Part shown: positions 1-12,500 of the stretch, piece by piece
How the letters are laid out: the number at the start of each line of letters is the position of its first letter
Numbering within the stretch: position 1 is the stretch's first letter
Source of the DNA: Sipunculus nudus
Lineage: Eukaryota > Annelida > Sipuncula > Golfingiida > Sipunculidae
DNA: 64,000 bases
Reading direction: 5' to 3'
Assembly (NCBI GenBank): GCA_026874595.1
Contig: CM049318.1
Coordinates: forward strand, 39,827,956-39,891,955
Notes under the pieces: generated by a model
What the model was told of the DNA's origin: nothing
What the model saw: the letters and a program-made list of their open reading frames with translations, nothing else
Database searches by the model: none
Translations under genes and position numbers: made by a program

Positions 1-1291
1 GTTACAAATAATGGGCTGTTGTGAGCCCCAGGCTCCGTCTTGGGACCTGTCCTCTTCACTCTTTACACTGCTCCCTTAGGTACTTTACTGCACGAGCTTG
101 GTTTTTATAATATCTTAGGTACTTTACTGCACGAGCTTGGTTTTTATAATATATATATGCTGATGATTCTACTTTGTATTTGATTTTCAGGCCTGAGCAC
201 CTCAGCAATAACATCACTTATATTGAGGCCACTGATGCATGGTTAAGCACGCATGCAAGTGGATGGTGAACAGCGGCTTAATTGAGAATGAACGATGATA
301 AAAAGGTGATGCTGATTACACCTAAACATTTGGCGACAAGGATTAAATGTCCAAATCATCTAATCGGCGATCATAAAGTTCAACCATCTCAGTGGATTCG
401 CAGCCTTGGTGTTTATTTTGATTACCATTCCACCATGGAGCAGCACGTGAACACCATTTGCTTTGTGGCTTACCTGCATCTCCACAACATCTATAAAATA
501 AAAGCTTAATTAGATCAATGTTGAGCGCCTGATCCATGCTTTAAAAAAGCCTTTTTTCACTAACAATTTATGCCTTACTTCTTGGGTAACCATCTTCATA
601 AATATAGATGCTTCAGCGAGCCGTATACTAAGTGGATGTGACAAGTATGATCACATTTCACCTGTATTGCGTGAGCTACACTGGTTTCCTGTGATTCAGC
701 GCATTAAATTAAGGCGGCCATTCTACTTTTCAAGACTAAACATCGCACAGTTCCGGTCTACTTGCAAGATCTTATTCATTCGTACACACCAGGTAGATCC
801 CTAAGATCAGCCGATCAGGACTCACTTTTTCTACCACGTACAAAGTCTTCCATGGTTGCTCAAAGAGCATCTTGTGAGGCAGGCCCCACATTGTGGAATT
901 CATTGCCTTTGGAATTAATACAGCCTGAGAACCTAGCCACTTTTAAAAAAAAAATGCTCAAGACATTCTTATTTGTGACATATTTTGATGGCCTGTGATT
1001 TTGCAGATTGGGCAGATTTTTATTTCTATACCGTGATTTCAACTTCTTTTTTATTTTTAATCTTCTATAGGTTTAATATCATACCATAGTATTACTAGAT
1101 TGTTTGCGTTTTTTATCTAGTCTAAGTAATATCTAATTTTTAGTCTGCATCTTTATTTTAATGAATATATATTTATTTTTTTGTTCATTGTCAGTCATTT
1201 TTTATGCAATTGCAAGCCTGCAAGAGCGTTTTAGAGCCCATCACCGTGGATTTTTTGCTTTACAAAATAAAATATTATTACTATTATTATT
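1..1291 (+). mobile_element. Decayed CR1/Jockey-like LINE, 3' part of reverse transcriptase and tail
   Basis: This is the 3' portion of a non-LTR retrotransposon, cut off at the left edge of the window. Seen directly: codons for PGSVLGPVLFTLY near 31-70 (the palm motif before the catalytic box), the YADD catalytic box at 156-167, a block reading LGVYFDYHSTMEQHVNTIC in 282-509, CDKYDHISPVLRELHW near 640-690, and GPTLWNSLPLEL then FKKKMLKTFLF in 762-998, the usual C-terminal end of CR1-like reverse transcriptases. The blocks lie in different frames with stops between them, so the copy is dead. An AT-rich 3' UTR ends near 1290 in a short ATT-type repeat, as expected for this clade. The clade is assigned from remembered family motifs; the exact family is not known. 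Confidence 0.85.
76..153 (+). repeat. 39-bp tandem duplication inside the LINE
   Basis: A 39-bp segment starting TTAGGTACTTTACTGC at 76 is repeated exactly at 115, just before the YADD box. The length is 13 codons, so the duplication itself keeps the frame; the frame is lost slightly downstream, where a short AT run has expanded. Confidence 0.9.
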
Positions 1292-1510
1292 TGACTTTTT
1301 GTTCAGAGAGATGATTATATATGAAAGATACAGTGCTAATTTTACCAGATTTTTTTTCTGGGAAAAATTGAAAAATATAATAGCCATATTCCACAAGTCC
1401 TATGACCAATGTCTCTGTAAAGTTAGCGTCGACAGCTGCAGCCGTTCCTGAGACACTTAGTTCACATTTTTGTTAACAATTAAACATCCCGTTATGCGAT
1501 GTATATATAG

Positions 1511-1511
<1 letters not shown>

Positions 1512-1568
<57 letters not shown>
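1512..1568. repeat. (TA)n microsatellite
   Basis: About 28 uninterrupted AT units. The flanking 1292-2250 is AT-rich with no recognised gene or element. Confidence 0.95.
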
Positions 1569-1571
<3 letters not shown>

Positions 1572-2621
1572 TATATATATAATTGCGATCAACGAGATTT
1601 AAAAAATTCCTTCGAGATGGCTTCGGAAAAAAAATTCAATTCTTTCAAAATCATTAAGTTTGCCTTGTTCTAACCATGTTAAGCTATAGCTATACATAGT
1701 AAATCATGGCATAAAAGCAAAACTTCTGATATATTCTTACTTATTTACAGAATATGAAAAAGAAAATTGGTTCGAAAAAATATATCAGAATAGGCTGACA
1801 CCACCTCAAATACAACTAACAAAAATGTGGCCAGGGACTACCTCCGCCCGGTTCCTTATCAAACTATAGGCAAAGTTGGTCGCGGTTCAGCAACTCCTAA
1901 TGTTAAAGCGCTTCATAACAATTGCAACTCTACTCATCGGTTAGCGCTCTTGGGCTCATTGATCGCTTTATTGGCGTTTGATGTGATATAAACTGCGAAC
2001 TCTATCACTGCCAAGGGTTCCGAGCAGGACAATAAACGGGAATATGACAATATTCCATTATATTAAACGGATTTACTATAATGTATATATACGAAATGGT
2101 TTGGGATTTCAGATTTATGTGACAATAAACGGGATTTTCTGTTAACCTATATGTCACAAAATGGGATTGACTGTATAACATGTTTCTGGGAGGGCAGCGA
2201 CAAAAGAAGTAACAGGAAAAGAAAGCATTAAAATTGAAAACATACAGTGGTGGTCCAGATTATCTGCAAAATTTATTGATTTTAATCCTTGGGTGTTGTC
2301 CTGTAACATGCCAAAAAAAATAACAAAATCTGTTCAGAACTTTTTTTTGCGCAAGATTGTTCACAGACAACCCAAATTTCCAAGGATGAAACAATATAAT
2401 AAGCAGGGTCGTCAATACAGGGGGTTGGGGTATATATTCCCCCCCCTTCACTTTTTAGCAAGGGTGATGGTCAATGTAATCACCCCCTGCTATTCAGAGT
2501 ATATAATACATTGGAAAAGAAATATACTGATATTTAGAATTATTTATTTTAAATATGTAGAATTAAAGACTATTTTAAATATGTCACAAAGACAATACAA
2601 GTTATAGGTATATATAAATAA

Positions 2622-2664
<43 letters not shown>

Positions 2665-3886
2665 CAAAAGTTGTTTACCCTCCAACGCTTACGAGTCACA
2701 CATGCACAACCCCCACCCTTGAAGACAAATTGACGCCACTGAACGTTATAGTAGTCTTATAACATGCATGGGATACTATTCCAATGTGATTATTGAGATG
2801 CTTTTTGTTAGGCTAGACCTGCGTGCATTTGTTGAGTAATTTTTGTCATTTTTAACCTTTGTTATAGTGTACAGCATAGTCAGCGTGACTAATAACATCA
2901 TTAAATAACAATAAGAACCATCAAGAATACATTAAAACGAAGAGCGGGGAGAGATTCTTATGAGTTTTGAACAGGCCATGACCAGGCTTGAAAAATGTAA
3001 TTGACAACTCAACAAAGAGCATTTGCTTCACAGAAAAAGATTAACTAGATTAACTGGAAAAAAAAGTAAAATAATTACAATATCTCCATTCATCGCCTTT
3101 ATTTCGGAACACAAACTGAATAAAAGACTGTTGATAATACATACTACATATGAACGTATAGATGTTTTACACATGCTGGACATTACCTTTTAATGTATAG
3201 CCTACAGATCTCGTTGCGTTCTTGTATTCAAATTGCTGTATCATGGCATAGTAATCATATACTAACTTCTATGTCTCTTTTGTATTGAAAACAAAGTCAT
3301 GAACGGGTGCTATAGCTCCAGAAAAAAAAACAAAGAAATAGTCAAAACAAAAAAATCTATTATTCCACTTTTTATTTATTTTTATGCAAATTGAAAAACA
3401 AGTCCTTAATTGGTAATGTTGCTATAATTTGTGCCACAGCACTAATTCCCTTTAAAAATCCCTAAAAGATTTCTTAAGGGTATGAATTTTGTGTCGATTA
3501 TATATAGTACACCATTTCAATAACTGGAGCAATGCTCTTGATTTCCCTGACAAGCTGACAAAATTTCACGAATTGTACGTGTCTAGAGCTACTTGTAAAA
3601 GTAACAATCGTCCGCTCGCTGCCGCACCATGTTCAAACACCAGATACTTTGTTTCATATGTTATGCTGTAGAAGAGGACTTAATAAATTTCATCCCAGGA
3701 TTTAATTGCCATGTCCAGCACAACAATAATTTACATAACCAATCAAGAGGTCTTTATATACCAATGTGAAAGTTTAGGTTTCATCACTCGATCAAACCAA
3801 TTTATTCCGTGGATGAATAAAATGTTGAGGTACATGTTGTGATGCGTGTTGCAGAAAATGTGGTTTTCACCAAGAGCACGTGCTGT
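1569..3886. other. Intergenic stretch without recognised gene; includes (TG)n
   Basis: I see no gene here. A (TG)n microsatellite lies at about 2632-2662. Two related short segments around 2030 and 2125 share an 'acaataaacggga' core and may be remnants of a DNA transposon. The rest is AT-rich single-copy-looking sequence. Confidence 0.5.
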
Positions 3887-3980
3887 ACTAGTCCATACAT
3901 GGACCTCTATGTCCTATGATACTTCTGCTGGACGTCCAGCAGAAGTATCATAGGACATAGAGGTCCATGTATGGACTAGT
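3887..3980. mobile_element. Perfect 94-bp palindromic MITE-like insertion
   Basis: Left arm 3887-3933 and right arm 3934-3980 are exact reverse complements over all 47 bases, with no loop (centre GGAC|GTCC). The outer ends read ACTAGTCC and GGACTAGT. Directly outside are direct repeats: GCTGT at 3882-3886 and 3981-3985, or GCTGTACT at 3882-3889 and 3981-3988 if the shared ACT is counted to the host. A flanking duplication of 5 or 8 bp around an all-palindrome insert fits a very young, extremely compact MITE. A cloning or assembly foldback is the main alternative, but it would not explain the flanking duplication easily. Confidence 0.8.
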
Positions 3981-3988
3981 GCTGTACT

Positions 3989-4649
3989 GTCTTTATAAAA
4001 TGCCCTGTCATGTATGATGTAAACATAAATTCACATCACTCGGTAAGAGCTGTCTTCTTTGAAACGGTTAGAACTACTAATAGTGAATGTACACAATAGT
4101 AAACATACTGCGAGCTGCTTTGACATGTGATGAAGTTGTGTGGACATCGCTTAAAATAAACAGATAGGGAAAATCTGATGCAGTGATATCAACGGTAAGA
4201 ATATCATTTGGTTTATTGTTAGGAAAATCCACTTGTTATCAATAGTTATTGAACTTATTCAGTCTGCAAGGAGTATTTCGGTTTCTAACCAGAATTATTA
4301 AAGAGATCTTCTTTTATCGCCCACTAATACTTGCTTGGCACTGTTTACATGTTCAGTGGAGTTAATTTGCTAGCCTACATATGGTGATGCTTTCAATTTA
4401 AAATGTTATTTTTATTTTTGTGTAAATGCCTTGATCCACCAGTTTTACTGAAGGATTTTCGAGCCATACATCATCATTGTAGTCAAATACACCCCCCCCC
4501 CTTATCGATCTGTTCATTCAGAATTAGTAAATTTATTGCAAGTCATGCTGAAATGGTAATAAGTCAAATTCTTCTACATTAGCCTAGATCTTTTCTGTTT
4601 ATAACTACATTAAAAAAAACAGAAAAAATACCTAAATAAGTTTGATAAT
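3989..4649. other. No recognised feature
   Basis: AT-rich sequence with a short poly-C at about 4491-4501. I saw no gene, RNA or mobile element. Confidence 0.4.
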
Positions 4650-7215
4650 TTGTATATCTTTATTGTATCCACCAAAACTGAGTTTTGGGATACAACTAGT
4701 ATGTTTTCATCAGAGTTCTGCCGCTGCGTTGTTCTTTTCCAGAGAACTCCTCTAAGACTCATAGCTGAACCAATCTTTCTGAAACCCAGCAAAATTATTG
4801 GTCACATGTGAACCTCGTACTTAACAAAAATTGGTGGTGCCACCTGCAATCCTGTTCATGGACTGTCCATCTGTGTACTTTTTTTAGTGATAATACCCAT
4901 ATCTCAGTAGTGTTCAATGCATAGGGCTGAAATTGTGCATACATGTCTATATATAGATCTTGGATACCTTCATCCTGTACTCAAGACTGGTGGCAAAACC
5001 TGCAATCCTTTTCTGTCTGTGCATTTGCTTTGGAGGAAAATCACTCATATCTCAGGAGTGGTTCACCATGTACTGGCCTTGAATTTGGCACATCCATCCA
5101 TCTTGGATTGTTTCTAATAAACATGACAGGTTGCACCCCATACAATCACAGATTCATACATCCATGCATTTATCTCATGAGTGGTTTGACTAATCTGCCT
5201 GAAATTTTACATTTCGATAACTTAATCTTTCTTAAACAAGGTGGCACCACCTACAAAAGTTGGCAGAGTGTCCATTCATAATTTAGTCTACACTTGGTGA
5301 AAATTGATCATATCTCAGGAATGGATGGATGAATCAGCCTGAAATGTTCATGCTTGTCCATCTTGGATAGCTTTGTGGTAGGTCAGACAGGTGGCACCAC
5401 CTAATGGCCGTTTTCGTAGAAAACATTTATGCCTTTAGCTCAGGAGTCCTTTACTGTATCAGCCTGAAATGTTGCATGTTAATTCACCTTGGGTAGCTTT
5501 CTACTACACAAGACCAGTAGAATACATTCATGAGTGGTTTGATGTATCAGCCTGAAATTGCCCATAGATCTTGGATTTTTATCTTATATACAACATCAGT
5601 GGTGTCACCATCAAATATTTTTTGCGTGATGTCTATCCATGTATCTAATATCACACATATCTTGGGTATCAGCCTGAAATTGTACATGTGGATCCATCTT
5701 GGCTAGATTTCTCATATGCAATACTGGTTGTGCCACCTACAATCGTATATTTATAGAATTCATTCAAATTTTTATCTAAGGAGTGGTTTGATGTTTGTCC
5801 ATGGATCTTAGAATGGTTTATCTAAGATACAAGAACAGTGGTGCCACTTATAATTATGTGGTCCGAGAGATTTGTACAACAACAGTGTTGGTAGACTGAA
5901 GTCTTTATTTGAGAGACACCACAATACACGTCAGGAGCAAAACCCTGAAAAACACATGTACAGACATTTTAGCTACATGGCTTTACATCATGTGGTCTTT
6001 ATAACCCAAACTTGTATGCATGTGAGCCATAGTCTATCAACCCAGCATCTCAGCTAAACATTCTCTGCTCACATCATCATATATTACTGTCATCACTTTA
6101 CTATATCTCCATTTAAAAAATACAATCAGAAACAGATTAATCAGTCATGGCCTTTTCTACAAAACTCAGCTACTACTGACACCATTAGCAGCGTGGACAT
6201 GGCTATACTCATATTGTAACCATCAGAACCCTACACTACTCAAAGCATAAGATACTCTCAATGTCACATACTTTATATTAAACTAAGTATCACATGCTGT
6301 AAGCATCAAATGAATCATTTATAAACTTGATTGTAGGTACTCTATGCTAAGCATATACTTTACTGGTACACAAGGCGGTCAAGGGTTACTTCATAAGTTG
6401 GTTATGGCTGACACTTGCAACAGTCACAAATTCTGAAATTCTGCACAATTAATTTACCAAAATATATATCTGACTATCTTTGGCAAAGTATCTTGGAAAT
6501 ATCCTGAAAGATGTAATCTGTGTCTGCTAATTCTAACTAACTGTTCTAAAATTAAATTAAATTAGTAAAGGATGCCAATTATATAAATATTAATAACAAA
6601 CAAGTTAAGGTTAGTTTCTGTACACAAATCACTCTCAATAAATATTTCTCTCTAATACAACTTTCCCAACATTAAGTTTCCCATCATACTTGCCAAGCTT
6701 AAACAAATAAGAACACTACAAGCTATTGTTAAGTGGTATCGAAGTATATCAGTGTATCACTAAATGGCAGCACTGGACAGGTTCTAAGAGGATAAACCTG
6801 TGGCATCTTCACAATGTCACAATTAGTTCCATCTGGCATCTATCTGTTGGTCTGTTTTCGGTGTAAATCATGCATATCTCTCAAGTTGTTGAATGTTAAG
6901 GCCTGAAATTTTGATTGTCCATCCATCTTGTATGGCTTTCTCATACAAAAGACAGGTGGTGCCACCTACAATCATCCATTCATAAAACATATTTATGCAT
7001 TTATCTTTGACATATGATAGTGGTTTGACATATGATATCTGCCTGAAGTTTTGCATGTCCATAGATTAAGAATGGCCTTGGTTTGTACATGTGCCAGGTG
7101 GTGCCACCTTCAATTTTTTTAGTTTCATCCATCCTTGCACTTGCAGGATACTTCTGCATCTCTGATGCTACACATGTTGAGGGCTGTCATGTCACACCAG
7201 TGACGTTCCTGAGGT
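4650..7215 (+). repeat. Degenerate tandem-array element, copy 1
   Basis: A worn array of units that alternate a GGTGGCGCCACC-like core (GGTGGTGCCACC at about 4830, 6955 and 7087; GGTGGCACCACC at about 5240 and 5391) with a block resembling 'catatctcaggagtggtttgac' and 'cctgaaattttgcatgt'. Unit spacing is roughly 120-150 bp. The same unit occurs in better shape at 47.6-48.8 kb and as another old copy in intron 5. It begins near 'tgtatccaccaaaactgagtt', also found at about 46.05 kb before the third copy. The short open frames across it follow the repeat unit and are not genes. Confidence 0.75.
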
Positions 7216-7985
7216 CAGTGGATGTTTAGGGTCTTTCAACGTTATGTATACATCCTGCCATGGTGACCCGGCCAGAATTGTACAGGCTCCAAATTGTGAC
7301 CAAGTAATGTTCTACTCTGCATTCTACTCCATGTCAAACTAAATTGCAGCATATGTTGTCTCCTCAAATTTCAGTGCTCTTAATCGACAGCCATCTAGAA
7401 GACCTTGCAGCAACCTCACTAATCTTATCACATGCCCTTTTCCTTTGTGAACCAACTACACCTAATAAGGGAAATGTCCTCCACAATGACTGAGCAATAA
7501 CCCCACGACAACCAAATTCTGTCTGTTCTTATCTCACGGACCAACAACGTACTCTGCACAGCTGTAATTGTTCATCATTCTTAAGTTTCTATCTGTCATG
7601 AGCCTCTATGATTCTCTCTTTACAAGGTACTGCCAATTCTATCAGCAATACCTGATTTGTTGACTTTGAGAATTAACACAATATCTGGTCTAAGGGATGT
7701 GTCAACTATAACATTTGGAAATTGTAACTGTTTACCTAAGCCTGCCTTCAAAATCCAAGCTAAAGCCATGTGAAGTAGTCCTGACACTTGACTTTGTCCT
7801 TCCTTTATAAATGTAATGAACCATGGGCCTTTCACCTTTGAAATTCTTGATTGCTTTGCCTTCTCTAACATTATAACAATATTTTTCAGAACTGTGTCAT
7901 GGACGCCACCTATATCTTCCATCCGCCAAAGCCTTTGCACAGCTGCTCAGCATATGTTCCAAATTACCTGGTTTGTCACACAAAG
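7215..7985 (-). mobile_element. LINE fragment: C-terminal region of a retrotransposon polyprotein, broken
   Basis: Reading the minus strand from about 7985 down, the product contains a CDKPGNLEHMLSSCAKAL-like zinc-binding segment, then GRYRW, GPWFITFIKEGQS, LGKQLQFPNVIVDTSLRPDIVLI, and after a frameshift near 7620 a continuation including CRGVIAQSLW and SRWLSIKSTE. This order is typical of the C-terminal end of some animal LINE proteins. It is split over at least two frames and has no catalytic domain in the window. The 106-residue open frame at 7620-7940 is only its longest intact piece. The family is recognised from memory, so confidence is moderate. Confidence 0.65.
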
Positions 7986-7994
7986 TGTCTCAGT

Positions 7995-8142
7995 CTGAGT
8001 CCTTAAACTTCAAGTTCACCTGAGTCTAAGTCTGAGTCCTTAAACTTCAAGTTCACCTGAGTCTTAATCTGAGTCCTTAAACTGCAAGTTATACCAAGTC
8101 TTAGTCTGAGTCCTTAAACTTCAAGTTCAACAGAGTCCTTAT
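7995..8142. repeat. 37-bp tandem repeat, four units
   Basis: The core CTGAGTCCTTAAACT recurs at 7995, 8032, 8069 and 8106, an exact 37-bp period with a few substitutions between units. It lies about 0.9-1.1 kb upstream of the ABCB6 start codon. No function can be read from it. Confidence 0.9.
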
Positions 8143-9069
8143 GACAGAACCCTCAAGATCTGGTGAAACACCAGTATAAGTAACATGACCATGGACATCT
8201 TGTGAAACTTCAAAATGTGTATAAAACTTCTTATTTCAGAAACACTGATATGTCACATCACTCACATGATGCAGATATTGTGAAAAACTAATAAGTCTAA
8301 TTACAGTGAAGATTTTGTGTATCATTGGTTATTTCATTTCAATGATCATGAAAGGCTTGTGAAACATAAGTGACATAACAATTAAGATTTTTATGAAACA
8401 CTTTACATTCTTATGCAAATGAAGATTTAGTAAAACACTGAAACCTCATGTTTATGTGTTCTCTCATGCCACTGATTGTACCCCATGCCAGTTTAATTCT
8501 ACTGTACAAGGGCAAGGATCTCCAGAGGAGAATACTGTAATTTATGTGTACCTAATTTGCCTATAAAAAAAAATAGGGCTCCTTTAACTGACAAAAAAAT
8601 TTTTCTCCACTGTAGTCCCAGTGCATTACTGGTATTTGGGTTTAAAGAGGCTCCATCAAGGGCATTGCACTCACAACATGAATATAACCTAGTGTTCTGC
8701 ACTCACGACAGAACATTAGGTTATAAGTTAATGGGAACATCATGTCTGCCTGTCCTAATAGTATGAAAGTTGTAAAATACCTGTTTTGTCCTACATGGCT
8801 TGTTGTTGTTTTTCCCAAGCACATACTACCCCGGTTTGAATATGACAAAATAGCCATGCAAAATGGCAAAGTTTTTGGTAAGTGCCACTAATCCTGTTGT
8901 ACATCTGGTTGTGTTTTAAGCATACAGGTTGCAAAGTCATGATATTTATGTAAGATACATGGTTTTCTAGCAGAGTTGAATAAAATAAGTCAGTTATGAT
9001 AGGTATGTTCAATTCTTACTACAAGTTGAGAATGATCATTTAATTTACAGAACGCTTACTTCTTTGCAG
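8143..9069. other. Region upstream of first coding exon
   Basis: AT-rich with no CpG-rich promoter and no clear TATA box in a convincing position. A strong hairpin lies at 8683-8725. The segment just before the coding exon has two candidate splice acceptors (one ending near 9050, one ending 'ctttgcag' at 9069), so part of this interval is probably the last part of a 5' UTR intron. Confidence 0.4.
8683..8725. repeat. 17-bp stem hairpin
   Basis: TATAACCTAGTGTTCTG (8683-8699) pairs with CAGAACATTAGGTTATA (8709-8725) across a 9-base loop, with one G-T mismatch. It is about 350 bp upstream of the ABCB6 start codon. It may be a small foldback insertion. Confidence 0.7.
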
Positions 9070-9075
9070 GTCAAA

Positions 9076-9572
9076 ATGGTGCAGTACTGTAGTAATGGAA
9101 CAAGACTGTGGCAGCCCTGGATCCAGCATGGACTGAACCCTTGCTTTCTGGAGACAGTGTCAGCTGCAGCCTTGGGAGGTGTGGCAGTTCTTGGAACAGC
9201 ACAGCAGATATACAGGCAGAAACACTGGGTGAAGTTGGAACCTCATTTAATTCCTGGGTCACCTTGGTTTTATATACAGGTTTTGCTCCACATCATCATG
9301 TCTGTAGAGTCTGTTGTAATGATGGTTCTTGGGAGTACAATATTAGGTGACAGGACCTGGTATGGGTTTGTTATTGTTCGAGGCTGTGTGTTTGCTGTAT
9401 CCTGGCTGTTTACATGTGGACTGCTTCAATATGAGAGGACGCACAAACTTCCAACAGGTGTCACCAGGGGTCATGGTGTCATCATTCTTGTATTCTGGGC
9501 ACTAGCATTTATCTATGAGGGGCTTGCCTTTGTGTCCTGGTCAAGTCCACTGTGGTTTTGGCAAAGAAAAAG
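9076..9572 (+). CDS. ABCB6: ABCB6 coding exon 1 (TMD0 helices 1-4)
   Basis: Residues 1-165, ending in phase 2 before GTAAAG. The upstream 'ctttgcag' (AG at 9068-9069) looks like an acceptor, so the exon probably begins at 9070 with six bases of 5' UTR. It encodes the lumenal N-terminus with Cys5, an NGT glycosylation sequon at Asn7 and Cys23, then four hydrophobic helices at about 24-45, 64-88, 96-118 and 134-155. The GLNPCF and FVSWSSPLW stretches match the ABCB6 TMD0. Confidence 0.95.
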
Positions 9573-12500
9573 GTAAAGTTCTACTTTAATATTTGTTATT
9601 GACGTGTAACTTAAAATTTGTTAAAATAATGGCCTGTTAGGCACTTAAATATATTGTATAATATTGTATTATTCCTTTTTTCTGACAGGAAGTACCTAAA
9701 GTTCAATAATATGTATTCAGAGTAAGCTAAAAATCTGATAAATTCTGTAGAATAGCAATAGGTAGGTATGTTCCATGGAATCATCTCGCTCTGTTTATGT
9801 CCCCATATTAGTCTGACAGAGGAGGTAGAATTTGGGATGTGGATTGGTCGCTTCACCATCACAGGCATCATCTTCATCCTCGGCCTCTCATCACCAGGAG
9901 TATGGAAACAGAACCAGTCTACAAACGATGAAGAACAGGTAGGTTACCATGGATACTGAGGGCGATTAGACTCTATAAATCATTTAATGGATGACTTGAG
10001 TACCTCATGATTAGCTCAGCTGACTATAAGTCATCTGAGCTATAGTCATGGTCCATTGTCCGTCGTCCGTCCGTCTGTCTGTCCGTCCGTCTGTCCGTCT
10101 GGATGTCCGTCCGTAAGACTGGCACGTTTTGACACCGTTGGACCTACGAATCTGAATTTCGGCATACCGTTAGATGTCCCCATAATCTCCTACCATGCCA
10201 AAAATTGGGTCAATAGGACTTTGTTCCTTTGAGATATTAAGGAAAAACCTCAATTTTTTATTAGAAATCTATTTTTACACTTCAGGACTGCCTAATATCA
10301 AAACCACTCATCTGGTTTTCTTCATATCTACCATAAATATTCCTCTGTATAGTTCCTATGTACATGCCAGATATTAAGTCAGTATTATATAATTTAAAAA
10401 AGTTATGGGCCCAAACATAATGGACTTTGTAAAAAAATCAGGAAGATATTTGGTCACTTAAGACCAAAAGTGTTAAAGGTAGGGACTTTTTTCCAGTAAT
10501 ACAACTTTAATTAATCAAAATTTAATTGTTTACCAAAAATTAGATTAAAATTTGTTAAATTTTTATAAATATTGGCAAAAATATAAAATTGGTACCTTAA
10601 ATTTTGCCCAACTTTGGCCATGGCACGTTTTTTTCCTGTAAGTACTGTGGATATAATTTTCACACCATGTATACATAAGGATTTAATCTGTTAAAATCTG
10701 AAATTTGAAAATAAAAGCTGCAAAATTGGGCTAGTTATTGAATTTTTTGGAGGCTCTTGTTGTATTCCCTTACATTGTCAAGCAGTCCACTTTGATGACT
10801 GTAGGTGATTCAGTGCACATCTCTATGCTCCCCAGGCTGTTGACATAATTTCAGATGTCCCCAAAATCTCCTACTATACCGAAAATTGGGTCATTAGGAC
10901 TTTGTTCCTTCGAGATATTAAGGAAAAAAACTCCGTTTTCCATAAAAAAAGCCATTGTTACACTTCAAGGCTGCCTAATATCAAAACCACTGATCTGTTT
11001 TTGATCATATTTAGTATTAACATTCTTTTATAAATTTTCTATGAACATACCAAAAATTAGGTTAGTATTGGGTATTATTTTGAAGTTATGGGCCAAAACA
11101 TAATGCAATTTTTTAAAAAATCAGGAAATATATTAACTCACATGAGAATTGCTGAACCTAGAGACTTTTTTTCAGGAATATAAATTTATTTAACCAAGAT
11201 TCAATTGTTTACCCAAAATTAGATCTGAATTTTGCAAATTTTTCAAGTTATTAGCATAAATAAAAAATCAATACCTTAAATTTTGTCAAACTTTGGCACT
11301 GTTGATTTAATTTCCCAGCATATATGCATAAGGATTTAATCTTTTAAAATCTGACCTTTCAAAAGAAATTGATTGGAATGAAAAGCTTTTATTCATGTTT
11401 TCATACACCATGTCAAGTGTTGTTTACATCTAGCCCACCTAGTAGTACAGCCTTCACTTGCATTATGTAACCCACCCCAGGCAGCTTACCTTGGCCCAGC
11501 TTGGCCACTTCTAGCAGGCTTCCCCTCTGCCCTGCACTCATGCCCCCCCCCCCCCCCAGCTGGTGCATAAACTAGATGAATATTATAATTTTTCTGTATT
11601 TTATTTTATTCTTGGGCATGCTACATTTTAGATTTTGTATTGAACCACCAGGGTTACAATGATTAAAGTGTACATTTAATTGTGTCCACAAAGTGGTGTA
11701 TTGCTGTTAAAGTGTGGATGTTCATTAGATAAGTAATTCCTTACTTCAGAAGAGTAAAAACTTCACCAGGTGTGAAATTGACTATTAATTCCAGTAATTA
11801 ATTAAAACTGGGATAGTAATTAGCACAATGATATTGTTTGTCCCTCATTCAACAAACAGTGTGTATACTTTATTTGAAAAGATGCTTTATTTTATCAAAT
11901 TTACTTTTATTTTATTTTGGTGAATAAAATTAAGCATGTCCTGAAAACTCCAATGTGCAAAACTTTTTAATAGTGATTCAAGGAATATTCTTGTAGATGC
12001 CATGTTGTGGCATTATTTTTTTTTAAAATCAGTTTAAACATTTATGATTTAAAAATAATAAAATATATGTGTATGCATAATATGACCCAATGTTTTTTAC
12101 TCTGTATATATAATGATTGCAACTTTTGCAACAATTCTAATATTTTATCTTATATTTTCAGGTTTTTTAATTAAAAATTTATAAACCTGTAAATAAAAAA
12201 ATGATTCAGATAAAAACTTCTTAATGGAAAAAGTGGATCTGCTTAAAAAATAGGATTATATATAAACTTAAATGCATTATTCTCTTGAAAGTGAAATAAA
12301 GGTATTTGTCCATTCTTTCCACTTGCCTGTCCATCTGTAAATTTTCGTATGCAACACAGTATCTCAAAACTTTTACTGTTTTTCTTCATGACAGTCTTGT
12401 CAGAGTATTAGTTTGCAATCATATATTTAGAACTTTACTATAACCAAGTAGGAGGGCCCCTTTCCTCTTAGCTTTTCATATTCTTATATAAATGAAAAAC

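Noticed and set aside
4650-7215. CRISPR-like array or cis-regulatory cassette
   Set aside because: The repeats are long, degenerate and have no unique spacers, and this is an animal genome; it is a decayed tandem element.
9064-9075. Upstream extension of the ABCB6 frame to 9064
   Set aside because: It uses TTG and runs through the splice acceptor 'ctttgcag'. The ATG at 9076 has a good context and matches the family N-terminus.
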